A stretch of DNA of 64,000 nucleotides. Source: Gyromitra esculenta. Its lineage: Eukaryota > Ascomycota > Pezizomycetes > Pezizales > Discinaceae. The position numbers and the translations under genes are program-made. The DNA lies in assembly GCA_038503075.1 (NCBI GenBank), contig JBCAML010000013.1:62001-126000 (forward strand). Direction: 5' to 3'. Positions within the stretch are counted from its first letter, which is position 1. Each line of letters starts with the position of its first letter. Shown piece by piece: positions 1 through 10,583 of this stretch. The notes under the pieces were generated by a model, which saw only the letters and a list, made by a program, of their open reading frames with translations, was not told the origin of the DNA and searched no databases.

Positions 1-1392
1 GTGTCTTCGTTTATGGCAGTGGCATTTGCAGCGCGACTTACTCGAAACCCCTTAAGCAGATTTCTCAAACTGGTGAGCTTCGAGGCAGAGCATGCTTATG
101 TAAGTAGGCTGATATACCTGACTCAAGAGACCTTACCAACCACAGTACTCCACCCATACTCTTAATATCCTTCCAACATGATCGTGAAGATAACTTCTGC
201 ACATTATCAAATCCTTGACTATTTTCTACATAGTCTAAAATCACACCTAGCAAAGGTTCTGTGTTTATTAATAACAGGCTCGGCAGTGGGTACAGACATT
301 CTCTTGTTTACAGTACGAGCACACGGGATGAATCTGCTACTATATTACTAAGAGATGCTAGCTTGGTTTTAGAGAACAACCGTATTTACCATAGGTTTCA
401 GCCATTTCTTCAGAATACCACACATATGATGTACCGGTTGGTCCTTTTTGGTACCGAGGCCCACTAAAGAAATACCAGCGAAGATTTTGTGCCCACAATG
501 GAATAAAGAGCCGGTTGGCTTGTGCTCAGCAACTACATATAGCTGCGGGAGATCGTTATGCCAAAGAGGCACATTAAAACTGTTGCTGGATAGCTGTAAT
601 ATAAATTTTTGGGGTACGAGGTGACGTTTTTCTACCCAAGTGCAGAAATCATACCTAACATCTAGGGGTTACATACACTGGAGTCGTCCCGTGACGACAC
701 CTGGAACTACCATATCAATCTGACTTGATTCGATGCAGACGCCACTATGCCTTGATGGGAATGTTGTAGGCTTGGCAAGAACGGCAGGGCTGGTGATTGG
801 CGAAATCTCCGATCCAAGGTCAGGAAATCACGTGATAGAATCACTTCAACTTTATTTGGACTCAACCAAAATGCCTGGAGGATAAGAGCACAGAACTGAA
901 ATGAAATAAGCGACAATTGACTGTCATTTATATAGTTTAGTCTGAAGATACTGAGTGGATTGTTTATCTTAAAGTCTTGACACTGCGATGTTTACCGCAA
1001 AAATGAGGGCTAGGGTTGGCCATCAAAAGTGGCCTGAGCTTTCAGCCAAGATCGACAGACAGGCGCCTCCATTCAGGCCATTCCTCTCGCTTAATTTTTA
1101 ACGGCCGACCCCCCCCTTCATTCTGCTTTCGTCCTTGTAGTTTTCCTCCTCCCAACCTCAACGACACACTCAACTTCTGTAAAAGTTCAACCTCCATCTC
1201 TGCTAGAACCAGAATCATAACAACATTGTATCAAATAACCGATCAAAAGAGTCAATCTCAATCAGTAGGTTAATCATTCCATCCCATTTCATTCTTATCG
1301 CTCGATTGGAAGCTCCTCAGCTATGAACACTCTTTTCTCTCCGTAATTCTATACCATAGATAAAATCTAACAGTAAGTAAACATCTAGCAGA
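1..1392. other. intergenic / upstream region of sfh5
   Basis: I see no supportable gene here; the short open frames lack motifs and splice structure. The last 300 bases are the probable promoter and 5' leader of the gene starting at 1393. They include a C-run followed by a pyrimidine-rich stretch at about 1090-1160, a common feature just upstream of fungal transcription starts. Confidence 0.6.
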
Positions 1393-2575
1393 ATGTCTGC
1401 CGAATATTCCATCTGGCCTGAATTGGAGGGGTCCCATCCCCTGCATGTTCTCCACACTGAGCTCTCTACCCTTCTCGCAGAAGAACCCGCTCACAAAATC
1501 TGGGGCGTTACTCTCTCGCCAGACTTAGACCACTTTTCGACCAAGATCATCTTGCAGAAGTTTCTGAGAGCCAATAAAGGTGATAAAGAGCAGGCTAAGA
1601 AACAGCTCGAGGATACTCTACAATGGCGCAGAAGCTATTTTGGCGAGAATGGTAAGGTCGCCGGTAGTTGGGATGAATCCAAATTTGAGGATTTGGCGTA
1701 TATCACGAGAGAAACCGTCAAGGATGCCGGTGCAGAAGAAGGGAAAGAAGTCATTGTGACTTGGAATATCTATGGCCATGTTAAGGATTTTGCCAAGACT
1801 TTTGGCGACGTGGAAGAGTACCTACCCTAAACCCTACTATGTTATTGGTAGCACCCATTATTAACGTTGTTCTTCTCATTTGTTAAGATTCCTTCGCTGG
1901 CGTGTAGACCTGATGGAACGCTCCATAGAGCTCCTCGACTTGGCTTCTGCAAAGGAACCTATCCCGGATTGGAACACCGAGCAACCCACTGTGGATCCCT
2001 ACCAGACCATGCAGGTCCACGACTACCTCCAAGTTTCCTTTTTCCGTACTCCTGCTGAAGTTAAAAACGCTTCAAAGAAGACTATCGAGCTTTTCCAGAA
2101 ATACTACCCAGAACTTCTCGAGAAGAAGTTCTTCGTTAACGTTCCCCTCATCATGGGCTGGGTCTATAATGCCATGAAGTTACTCATTGCCAAGGAAACA
2201 TTCAAAAAATTGACTATGCTCTCGTACGGCGAGCAATTGGCGAAACAAATGGGATCAGAAACTATCCCAACTGTCTATGGAGGTAAAGGCGAGCCATTGA
2301 AAGGTACCTCAACTTCGTCTGCGAATTCTGAGGCTGGGGGAAATGATGATTTTGTCAAGAAGGAGGTATCCGAGGCTGCTTTCGCAGAAAATTCCTCTGC
2401 GCCAACGGCGGAGACTACCTCGAAGGAACAACAGCCTTTATCGACGACCCCAGAAGCCGCTGGGGGTGAGACCAAAGCGGCAGAGGCCACAGCTGCTACT
2501 CAAGGCACCACTACTACTCTGGCCACTACTCCTTCTGATCAGGCTGCCCCTGTCAAAGCTGCTCATGCCACTTAG
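1393..2575 (+). CDS. sfh5: Sfh5-type phosphatidylinositol transfer protein (CRAL-TRIO/Sec14 family)
   Basis: Two exons, 1393-1817 and 1888-2575, flank a 70-nt GT-AG intron (donor GTACCT). Splicing joins FGDVEE to FLRWRV and gives 370 residues. The N-terminal part (about 15-85) is the CRAL-TRIO-N helical region with the FLRANKG motif. The lipid-binding domain follows (about 90-270), with VNVPLIMGW and the YGG close before the tail. The last 95 residues are a Ser/Thr/Ala/Glu-rich tail that looks disordered. Sfh5 proteins carry phosphatidylinositol between the ER and plasma membrane, and yeast Sfh5 also binds heme. The ATG is chosen because MSAEYSIWPELEGSHPL matches the usual start of fungal orthologs. 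The assignment to Sfh5 rather than another Sec14 homolog rests on the order of these motifs and is from memory of the family. Confidence 0.9.
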
Positions 2576-4489
2576 CCACCTCGTGCCGAGTGATTGTAGC
2601 GGCAGCTTGAAATAGTGGACAAGCTTTCAGTTTTGCTTTTCTCTTCGATTTCCCTTTTTCCTATTGAGATTGCCTGTTGGTGAAAGGGTTCTAAAAGGCG
2701 GCATGAATGAAATCTAGGCTTTGTTTTGGCGGAATGAATACCTGGGGTGCAGGGATGCGGTTAGAGTTTCTCAACCATGAGTGGTGGAAGGGTTTTTTTT
2801 CATTTGGTGACGTTAACTTTAGTGAAAGAATTTAGTTGTAACGACATTGTTTTCTGGATGTCTCTTGTGGTAGTGGGGGTTAATAACATTCTTTCTGGAT
2901 GCCAGGGCACAGAAATATAATTGAAATACTTAATGATTCTTTAACGGCCAAATCGTGAGACATCCCCTCACTTACTAGCCTCCAGGGCCATGTCTTTTCA
3001 TTTGATCACGATTCTAGAACAAAGTCCAGACCATTTGCAAATTTATCACTTGTTGTCCCTACTTATCATTGGTCAAAGTGTTGGTTAGGTTTGTGATGTC
3101 GTTAATCGTGTTACATTCCTCTGGAGAACTACAAGCTCTATCTTGATCATGCACCGTGAGGATAAAATCTGTCACCCTCAGCTCCTGTTTGTGATCTCGA
3201 GATTGCATTCTGATATTCGATTTGATTTGGTGCCTAAGCACATACATATAGCTTTTTCTGCCGCAAGAGCATACGCGTATATAACATGTGAAACCCGGAC
3301 CTCGCCAAAAAGTCGCATTAAGGCAAGCGCTCCACGGAGATGAAAAGTATGTTTTGCTTTTGCGGCTTCAAAATTTCCAAAAATCCCGTGTATTACACCG
3401 ACTCGGAATAGCGCGTGGGTGATAGTATATGGAAGTTAAAGAAGGTGCTGGCTGTCGCCCGATTACGAGCAATGTATATATCAGAAGATCCAAATAATTC
3501 AGGCCGATGTCGGTTTGCTTCAGCAGGTGACATTTGCCGAACCCGACGGCGAGGGTTCTTTGGGCTCATGCGCCGGAACAACCCCCACGCCTGATATCTG
3601 TCAGGAATGAACATCTGCCAGGAGAGAATGTTAGGCTTAGTAATTAATAACAAATATTACTCGCGATGAGCCCTAACATTTGGAACTTGGCGTGGTCTAG
3701 GGGTTTTTCTTACCGGAGCCCTAGGAGATATTTGTTACTTAAAACTGTAATAGGTACAACTTCAGGGCAGCTACAGAGACATTCTCTCCACGAAGATCGC
3801 TAGGACCGAACTAACCACAATACTGGAATACAGACCTAAGGCACTAAGATACATATTTGTTTGATACTCTCATATCTCTCGGACCCATGAAATTATCAGC
3901 AACAGAAGCTTAGCAGGACAAACACCTCAGCTTCTTTGCATTCTCGGAGGTAGAAACCTACGAGATACTGTGGCGTAAACCCCCACTTCCCTGGGATCTG
4001 GGGCTGTGTAACACCCAAACCCCAAGTTTTAAGCAGTTGAAAGGTGCCGATTGGTGTTTCCCATCGCTGGGATTCCTGGTGCTTGTGTTGGTAGCTAGTT
4101 AGTGTGCCACATCTGGTTAGCCCGTTTGGATGTGGATGCAGGTACATGGAACCTTACTGTTGTTAGTCAATGCTCTCCGCGGAGATTGTCAGACCGGCCA
4201 AATCGCATAGTAACTACGGTTGATAAATACCTTATCACACCAAAATTTCTATGGCTCAAGCCTCTAGAAGTCTAAATGAACTGTTTTCGATAGGCGAAAC
4301 CATAGTTGCTCTCCTGGTTTTCTACCCGTCGTTTGTGCTGTCGAAATAATCCAGGTTCGGGAATGAAAGGCGAGAAGCGAAATCTACTTTCGTTTGAAGG
4401 GGAGAACTCTTTCATTCAAATGCTTAGGGAAGACTTCTTCTTATAATGGCAATTGATCCGTAGGGTCCAGTGTAGAAAAAAAATATCCA
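2576..4489. other. intergenic region
   Basis: This contains the 3' end of sfh5 and the upstream region of the GPCR gene. I found no gene, tRNA or clear repeat. Short open frames (for example 3393-3653 on the minus strand) carry no recognisable motif. Confidence 0.5.
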
Positions 4490-6053
4490 GTGACCAACTT
4501 ATCCATCAGATCAGCAATGCTTGGGCCACGAGCAGTGCTGTCAGCACCAACTTCGGCGGAAGATGAGAGGATCTTGTCGATTATGATATTGATCGTGTCG
4601 ATCTTCTCTGCCATAGGTGCATCTTGGGTCGTTGCTAGCTTTACGGTATGCTCCTTGGATGTTTCCGTTCCATCGAGACACCTAGTGTCGGGACACCTGT
4701 ACTAATTGAGTGAAGTTCATCACTCAATTGAGGTTCTTTCGACATCAATTGATTTTAGGTTAGAAGAAAAAATAGATTCCGTGGTGCTTCTTTGTAGGAG
4801 TATTGGAGTTTCTATGGTGCTAAAACTCGAAATCGTTTCATAGGTCTTGCAATAAGTGATTTACTCATGGCCCTCAATTTTCTCTCCTCGACAGCGATGA
4901 ATCTCGCGGGATATCCTATTGGCGATCCATCGCGCAAAGGGTTCTGCAGCTTCAATGGGTTCATCACTCAGCTTTTTGTTGTCCAAAGTACGTACTTTGC
5001 TCAGACAGCGCTTTTGGCTATAGAGGACTCTCTCTGATCGGTTCGGAAACAGCCGACTATTGGGTTTTGATTATTGCAGTTAATACGTTCTTAATCTTGG
5101 GCGATAAAAAGAGGGCCGCTGGCTGGGTTCAGGATCATTCAAAGATCATGTGGATGCTACCCTGGGGATTTTCGGCGCTCTGGGCAGCGTTAGGACTTGG
5201 GACTGTTGGTTATGGCGATATCGGAGCGTGTAAGTAGTTTCAGCAATCTCCTAGAGAAATCTTTGATACGAATGCTTATGCGGGGGGGGGATCTGTAGGG
5301 TGCTGGTTTACTAGTGATGTTACTCGCCTACTAGTGAACTTCATCCCGCGGTGGATCATCATCATATCGATTCTGGCAATCTATATTCGCCTTTACTTCA
5401 TCATCTACAAAGCTCACCGGGGCACAGTTTCAGACGAGGAGATTTCCGTGATAATGAACGTGATGCCGCTGGGAGCTGCAAACTCGGGTCCAACACAGAT
5501 GAAGGGCGGTAGTGGGGTGACGATTTCCTCGAGTGTCTCACCAGTGCCTCAAGCAAAAGTGAAGATCCGGGGAGACGCAAAAGCATTAAAGACGGTACGG
5601 GCCAACCTTGATATAGCCGCGTTCACTCTTGGCCATTGGTTGATACTTCTTGGAACTTCTTGGAACTTCCCTAACATTTTGTCTAGGTTTCCTATCGAAT
5701 GATGCAATACCCGCTCGTCTATATGTTTATTTGGATAATACCCACAGTGCTTAGGATATACCACGCCACTACAGGGAAACAAAACCCTCTAGCCCTCATT
5801 GTTATTGATAAAGTAGTGTTCTCTTCAATTTCTCTAAATTATTATTGGACTTCTAGCTCACCTTTTGTTTTCAGGGTTGTATCGTAATCCAGGGATTAGT
5901 AGATGCTATTGTTTATGGTAAGGTTTCCTTGTCTTGGCTTGGTTAATACCCCCTTACTAAAATTATCTGTCTGAAGGATTTAATGAGCGCGCTTGGAATG
6001 GATGGAGAGATTATTTCTCAAATCGTTCGCGGCGATTTGAAATTCGAAGCTAG
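4490..6053 (+). CDS. cAMP-receptor-like G-protein-coupled receptor (Git3/CrlA-like)
   Basis: Seven exons: 4490-4645, 4798-4987, 5053-5229, 5299-5594, 5687-5812, 5875-5917 and 5977-6053. All phases close, giving 354 residues. Recognisable blocks are LAISDLLMALNF (TM2), VVQTDYWVL (TM3), WMLPWGFSALWAALGLG (TM4), YGDIGAWCWFTSD followed by RLLVNFIPRW (TM5), MMQYPLVYMFIWIIP (TM6) and GCIVIQGLVDAIVYGFNER (TM7). This order is typical of fungal cAMP-receptor-like GPCRs that sense nutrients through a heterotrimeric G protein at the plasma membrane. A roughly 80-residue hydrophilic third loop separates TM5 and TM6. Exon 1 and the first junction (SFT to EYWSF) are the weakest part: the loop between TM1 and TM2 is unusual and a start further upstream is possible. 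The ligand is unknown. Confidence 0.85.
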
Positions 6054-6554
6054 TTAGCAGGTCTACAAAAAGCGAAAGAGAGAGAAAAAAAAGGAGTTAT
6101 TATGGATTTATAAACTAGGCTTAGGGCGGCCCTTGTTAACGTTGTGATATATAATTGTAATAATAAAAGTACGGGATTTGCCGGATTGGCACAACGCCTA
6201 CGCGATAGACGGAACCGAAAAAGAGCGTCAATTATCTTAACTGTGGTTAATAGCTACTATATGGGTGAGATCACTACTACCCGTAGTATATTGAAATAAA
6301 AGTGAATATAAACACTAGATGCTGAAAAAGTGCTTAGGGTTAGGGTTATTCGCTACTGTGGTAATGGTTATTAGCACACCTTCTTGCGGTTGTTGTTGTT
6401 GTTTATTCATACACCTTCTTGCGGACTTAGGCACATAATTTATAACAAGTATATCATTTCTAAGTAAAAATAACAGTCTGAACAAAAAAAAGAAACCACT
6501 TTCGTCAATCACCGCTTTTAATCGTACGACGCCTTTCCTGTTACGACAACTAAT
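6054..6554. other. convergent 3' intergenic region
   Basis: AT-rich stretch between the tail-to-tail ends of the GPCR gene and the minus-strand gene ending at 6555. It should hold both polyadenylation regions. Two TTAGGG units occur near 6345, too few to mean anything. Nothing else is seen. Confidence 0.5.
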
Positions 6555-7317
6555 TCATACTCTCCTCCCTGACTCATCAACATAGTGGCCACCCCCTACA
6601 GCTGGGCCCCCAGTGGTGTGTGTACTTCCTGGGTGAGCACCAGCATTTGTAGGTCCCCGTTCACCATAGCTCCCCTCGGTTAGCCTTACGCCCTGAGGCA
6701 TATTCGCTGTCACCGAGCCTGTCGTTCTTCCTTGACCCATCGTTCCTGGCCCCGCATACATCCCCGCATCTGTCGTCCTCCCAGTCCCCATATGTCCCGT
6801 CTCCATGTTTCCGGTCCCCACGTTTCCAGTTCCCATGTTCCCAGTCCCTACGTTTCCGGTCCCCATGTTCCCAGTCCCTGTTGTTCCTGCACTAGCCATT
6901 GGGCCTCCCGTCGAAGGGTAAGTCTCGTGTGCGTATCGCCTTTTCTCTGGGTTGTTGATGATTCGGCCGGTATTGTACTCTTCACGGCCTCTATCGATGA
7001 TGCCCTGGTTACGGGCTTGGCCCTCGCGATCGCGCATAACCGTGTCAACAGCCATATTAAACTGTCCGCGAATTTGCTCTAAAATGGAATATTAGCCCCT
7101 CTTTCCCGCTCTCAAGAAAAGGAAGATATTTGGAGGGTGGGGTCAAACCGCCAGTGCCGTGAATGCTACTTAATACACCCTCGAGCTTACGGCCGGTGGT
7201 GGCTCCGGCATTTGTTCCGCCACGCATGCCTGACGTTGATTGTGTGTTTGAGGGGGGAATTCCTGTGTTGTTTGGGTTGTTCGTGTAGGATGACGAGTTG
7301 TTTGTGTAGGCTGACAT
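6555..7317 (-). CDS. small GTGN-repeat hydrophilic protein, possibly stress- or conidiation-related
   Basis: Two exons on the minus strand, 7149-7317 and 6555-7078, are joined across a 70-nt intron with a weak donor (GTTTGA), giving 230 residues. Splicing restores the block LEGVLSSIHGTGEQIRGQFN followed by MAVDTVMRDREGQARNQ. I recognise this block from small, abundant, stress- or development-associated filamentous-fungus proteins, but no biochemical role is known to me. The N-terminus is Ser/Thr/Asn-rich (YTNN repeats). The middle is a tandem GTGNM/GTGNV array at about residues 115-150. The C-terminal part is Gly/Thr-rich and the protein ends DESGRRV. There is no signal peptide or membrane segment. 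The 70-nt intron separates two frames that neither alone explains. Confidence 0.75.
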
Positions 7318-8771
7318 GATGGTAATATTGTGTGATATGTGATTGTAATAGTAGATAGTTTTTTTGGAAATGGTAATTGTTCGTTTGGTGAAGGTGGGAG
7401 GTATCGGAACACATCTTCAAACAGGCCATCCTGCTCTTTATATTGCTCACTGTCAGAATTAATAGTCGCCCAAGTTTTCCAAGGGTGGATCAACAAAGGG
7501 TGCTGGGGCGTCATGATGATGTCAGTCTTGGCAGCGTTCGAGTGAGAATCGATGATTTCCAACTTCACCTGACCATGATATTACCTGATGGGGGATTCTC
7601 GGGGCATGGGATTTGCGAACGCGCCAGCAATTCCGTCACTTATTACTAAATATCTCAAGCAGGGCCGCCATTACTTATTCGCTCTTCAAGGAAGAACGTG
7701 ATATGGCAACGCGTTACGTTAGTTTGCAGTGGCTAGGTGAACATCAACAGCTTCAGATTTCAGGCTTATGGGTAATTTAATCTGTACCCAGATGTACCCA
7801 ACACGTACCCAAAAATTTCGTTTCAATCTTGCCATCTAACGCAGAACCTACCTAAGATTTCTATTGGAGCAATAGAGACTTTGCGCAAATAGATCCAGCT
7901 CCGATTTCCAGCAATTTGATTGGTGTAGATGAGCTTCTGGTTGGTCAAAACCAGGGCTGGCTCAACAGCGCAGAGTCTCTAATAATTGTGGCTGCCCTCT
8001 AAATTGCTTTTTTTTCGAAAAAAATAAGCTTTTTGGTGACACGGGATCAGATATGATGTCATTTAGTGACGTAGTCTAGAGTTGCACGGTTCACTTGGCT
8101 AGTACCCGGTTTTCTAAGATCCACCAAGAGCAGGAGCCGGCCAAGAATTGTAAAGCAGTCTTGCCGCGAGGGGAAATTTCATGCAAGGAATTGATTTTCA
8201 TAAATTAGTAAAATTGAAAATCTTTGTGTTTAGCTAATAAGCTCGAGTTCGAGTGGGACCCTGATTTACTCTATGTTTTAGAAGCTACCTAGTACGATCC
8301 ACTACTTTAAGGATATCCACTAATAGCATTTATAATGCTCAAATAGTAGTATCTTAGTAGTGTTAAGTGACGCCGAGGGAATTCCTGGATTGTTTCAGTG
8401 AGTAAATTGCATAGGCAACCTAAGAACTGGAGTTCTCAAGACGGAAGCTGAATGCTACTGATTTCTTCAGCGCATGCGAAACTTTGCGATGCTTTGCCGT
8501 ATTGGCTCGCTTTAGCAAGATTTGAAAAAAAAAACTCAACATTCTCGAAATAAGCAGACTTTGGCAAGAGCGTGAATGAATTATCTATCTATCTATCTAT
8601 CTAACTTTGACCAGAACAAAACCAATTAGCTCCTCAAACCCAAAGGCATTAAGCGCCAACATGGCGCCAACGATATAACTGTATCCACCACTTAATTAGT
8701 ATATCTCAAATCTCGTGAAGGGTACAAATCTCACCATCAACCCGAGTACTCCAGCCCCAGATGTCCAACCA
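7318..8771. other. intergenic region
   Basis: This covers the promoter side of the gene at 6555-7317 and the 3' side of the gene at 8772-9677. Apart from an ATCT microsatellite near 8590 I see no gene or structured element. Confidence 0.5.
8583..8603. repeat. (ATCT)n microsatellite
   Basis: About five uninterrupted ATCT units in intergenic DNA. Confidence 0.9.
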
Positions 8772-9677
8772 TCAATACTCTCCATAATCACCCTCTTCAA
8801 CCATCACATCCACCACACCATCGTCCTCCACAGCTTCCACAGCCTCCACAGATCCATGAATCATCTGTGGAAACTCGCAGATCCAGAGTCCGCTTAACAC
8901 ACCACAATCCACGACCACCCCGCGCTGCCAATCATACCCGCCCGGAAAAGCCTTTCTGTCCATCGCACCAATGGAGCTGCCCCTGCTGCTGAGTATCAGG
9001 GTGATCTCATACTTGGGTTTACACCCGACCGGTGGCCGCGAGATATGGTAATTGCACTCTTGGCCCGGGAAGTCTAGAGTGATACGGACTTGGAAGACCT
9101 TGTACGGCTTGAACGAAGTCCGCGTAAAGATGATGCCGGCAGGCCTCCGGAACGGGATCATTTCCGTAGACATTACTGAAGGCTCCACAAACCCGGACGT
9201 GGCGTTCGTGGCTGGCGGGTGGGTGTCTGGTTGCCATTTTGTATCCCGCCGAGAACTGATGTCAGGTGCATTTTCTGAGGCGGTAGAATTGGCTCCTTGT
9301 GAGTCCTGAAGGGGTGTCAGTGTCAGAATTATTTACGGTTGGTTTTAGAGAATGTCGTCACGTACGTGATCTGGACCGCCCACAACCCCATTATCATGGG
9401 ACACACCCCCCCGGAAATTGGTAAAATCCCAGAAATCCACGACAGGAATACCAGCAGATGCACCGGCGAGAACACCCACCTTAGCATCCTTAGCACACAC
9501 AGGGTCTATGCTAAGTTTATGCTCAAACTCATCGGAAATATCAGCGACTCCACCATAACAACCCGTTTTAAACTCTGAAAAAGCGCAAGCAGTCTCAGTC
9601 TCTGAAGCAGCGGCGGCGGCCGCATGTGAGCCCCGACTAGGACGTCCACCACCAACTTCAAGTGTAGCGATATCCAT
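8772..9677 (-). CDS. hypothetical protein
   Basis: Two exons, 9366-9677 and 8772-9305, flank a 60-nt intron with a good donor (GTACGT) and a CAG acceptor. Both phases are 0, giving 281 residues. I do not recognise the family. The N-terminal part has an Ala run (SHAAAAAAS) and a Gly/Val/Ala stretch (KVGVLAGASAG). The C-terminal exon is basic and aromatic, then ends in a Glu/Asp/Val-rich acidic tail (VVDVMVEEGDYGEY). The start is placed at 9677 because the frame further upstream runs through a poly-T-derived Phe run and looks untranslated. The model rests only on open frame and splice sites. Confidence 0.4.
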
Positions 9678-10131
9678 TTGCAAGAATTGTATATTGTAGA
9701 ATATCAACTGAGCAACGACTATGGTTGATGTCTGAAGAACCACAAAGAGTCTGGTCTGGCATCTACCCCCCTTCTTATCCAGATATGTGTGGTCTAGTTC
9801 AATATTACAATATAGCCTCACTAAGGTGTGACTGAAAAAGAAAAAAAAAAAATTCCTTTGGGGCTCAGTGGTATTCTGAATCTGAGGGGAATTAGCAAGG
9901 CGGGAGTTTTTAGCAGCCGAGTGACAATCCATGAATACAAACTCACCGCTGGTAAAGACCGTGACTGACCATAACCCCCACCAAACAATAGCCTACTGAG
10001 GCTTAACTTGTCTGGACTCATATGCATGCCCAGCACTGCCTATGCTGGTTGATTCGCACCAACTGGAATTCGCAGATGACTCAGACTACCACGCACCAAC
10101 CCAATTTGCCTAAGAGCGCACAAGGATCAGG
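9678..10131. other. intergenic region between hypothetical gene and tRNA
   Basis: It includes a run of A near 9838-9852. No gene is supported. Confidence 0.5.
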
Positions 10132-10232
10132 GACAACGTGGTGGAGTGGTTAACACGTTCGCCTGCTATTCTCTTAGAGAGGAAGTTAAGCGGATGCCTT
10201 CGGGCGCGCAAGTTCGAATCTTGTCGTTGTCG
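10132..10232 (+). tRNA. tRNA-Ser (anticodon GCU), intron-containing
   Basis: The acceptor stem GACAACG (10132-10138) pairs with CGTTGTC (10225-10231), followed by discriminator G. The D-stem is GTG/CAC. The anticodon stem TTCGC pairs with GCGGA around a loop CT-GCT-A. An intron of about 20 nt starts one base after the anticodon, the usual place in eukaryotic tRNAs. A variable arm of more than 10 nt with a TTC loop marks a type II (Ser/Leu) tRNA, and the T-arm GCAAG-TTCGAAT-CTTGT is intact. It decodes AGC/AGU. The internal A box (TGGTGGAGTGG) and B box (GTTCGAATC) are the expected Pol III promoter. Confidence 0.92.
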
Positions 10233-10240
10233 ATGTTCAA

Positions 10241-10246
10241 TTTTTT
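10241..10246 (+). terminator. RNA polymerase III T-run terminator
   Basis: Six consecutive T lie eight bases after the tRNA discriminator base, the standard Pol III stop signal. Confidence 0.8.
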
Positions 10247-10583
10247 GTAAAGCCTAGATAGAGGTGGAGAGTGGATTATGAGAGCTCAAGATAGAACCCC
10301 AATAAATAGCTACATGTATTCGGTACACCATAAGTAACATACATAAAGCGAGATATATTGTAAAATGATAAACCATGGTATCTCATTAAAAATTACACTT
10401 ATTCGCTAATGCAATACACGGTTCACATCCAACAGAAAGTACTTACACAACCTCCCTATTTCACAGTAATAAACACATCCAACCTGCTCAATCCTACCCC
10501 ATAAACCAATCATTACAAGATAATCAAGAAAAAAAGAGGCACGCCGTTAACGCTATGCAAAAAAAGCTCCTTTACACCCAAGT
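10247..10583. other. intergenic, 3' region of lipase gene
   Basis: AT-rich downstream region of the minus-strand lipase gene. No gene seen. Confidence 0.5.

Noticed and set aside
6341..6356. Telomere-like TTAGGG repeats
   Set aside because: Only two units are present, well within chance.
9678..9932. N-terminal extension of the hypothetical gene at 8772-9677
   Set aside because: The frame runs through a Phe homopolymer from a T-run and a compositionally different stretch, more like untranslated leader.
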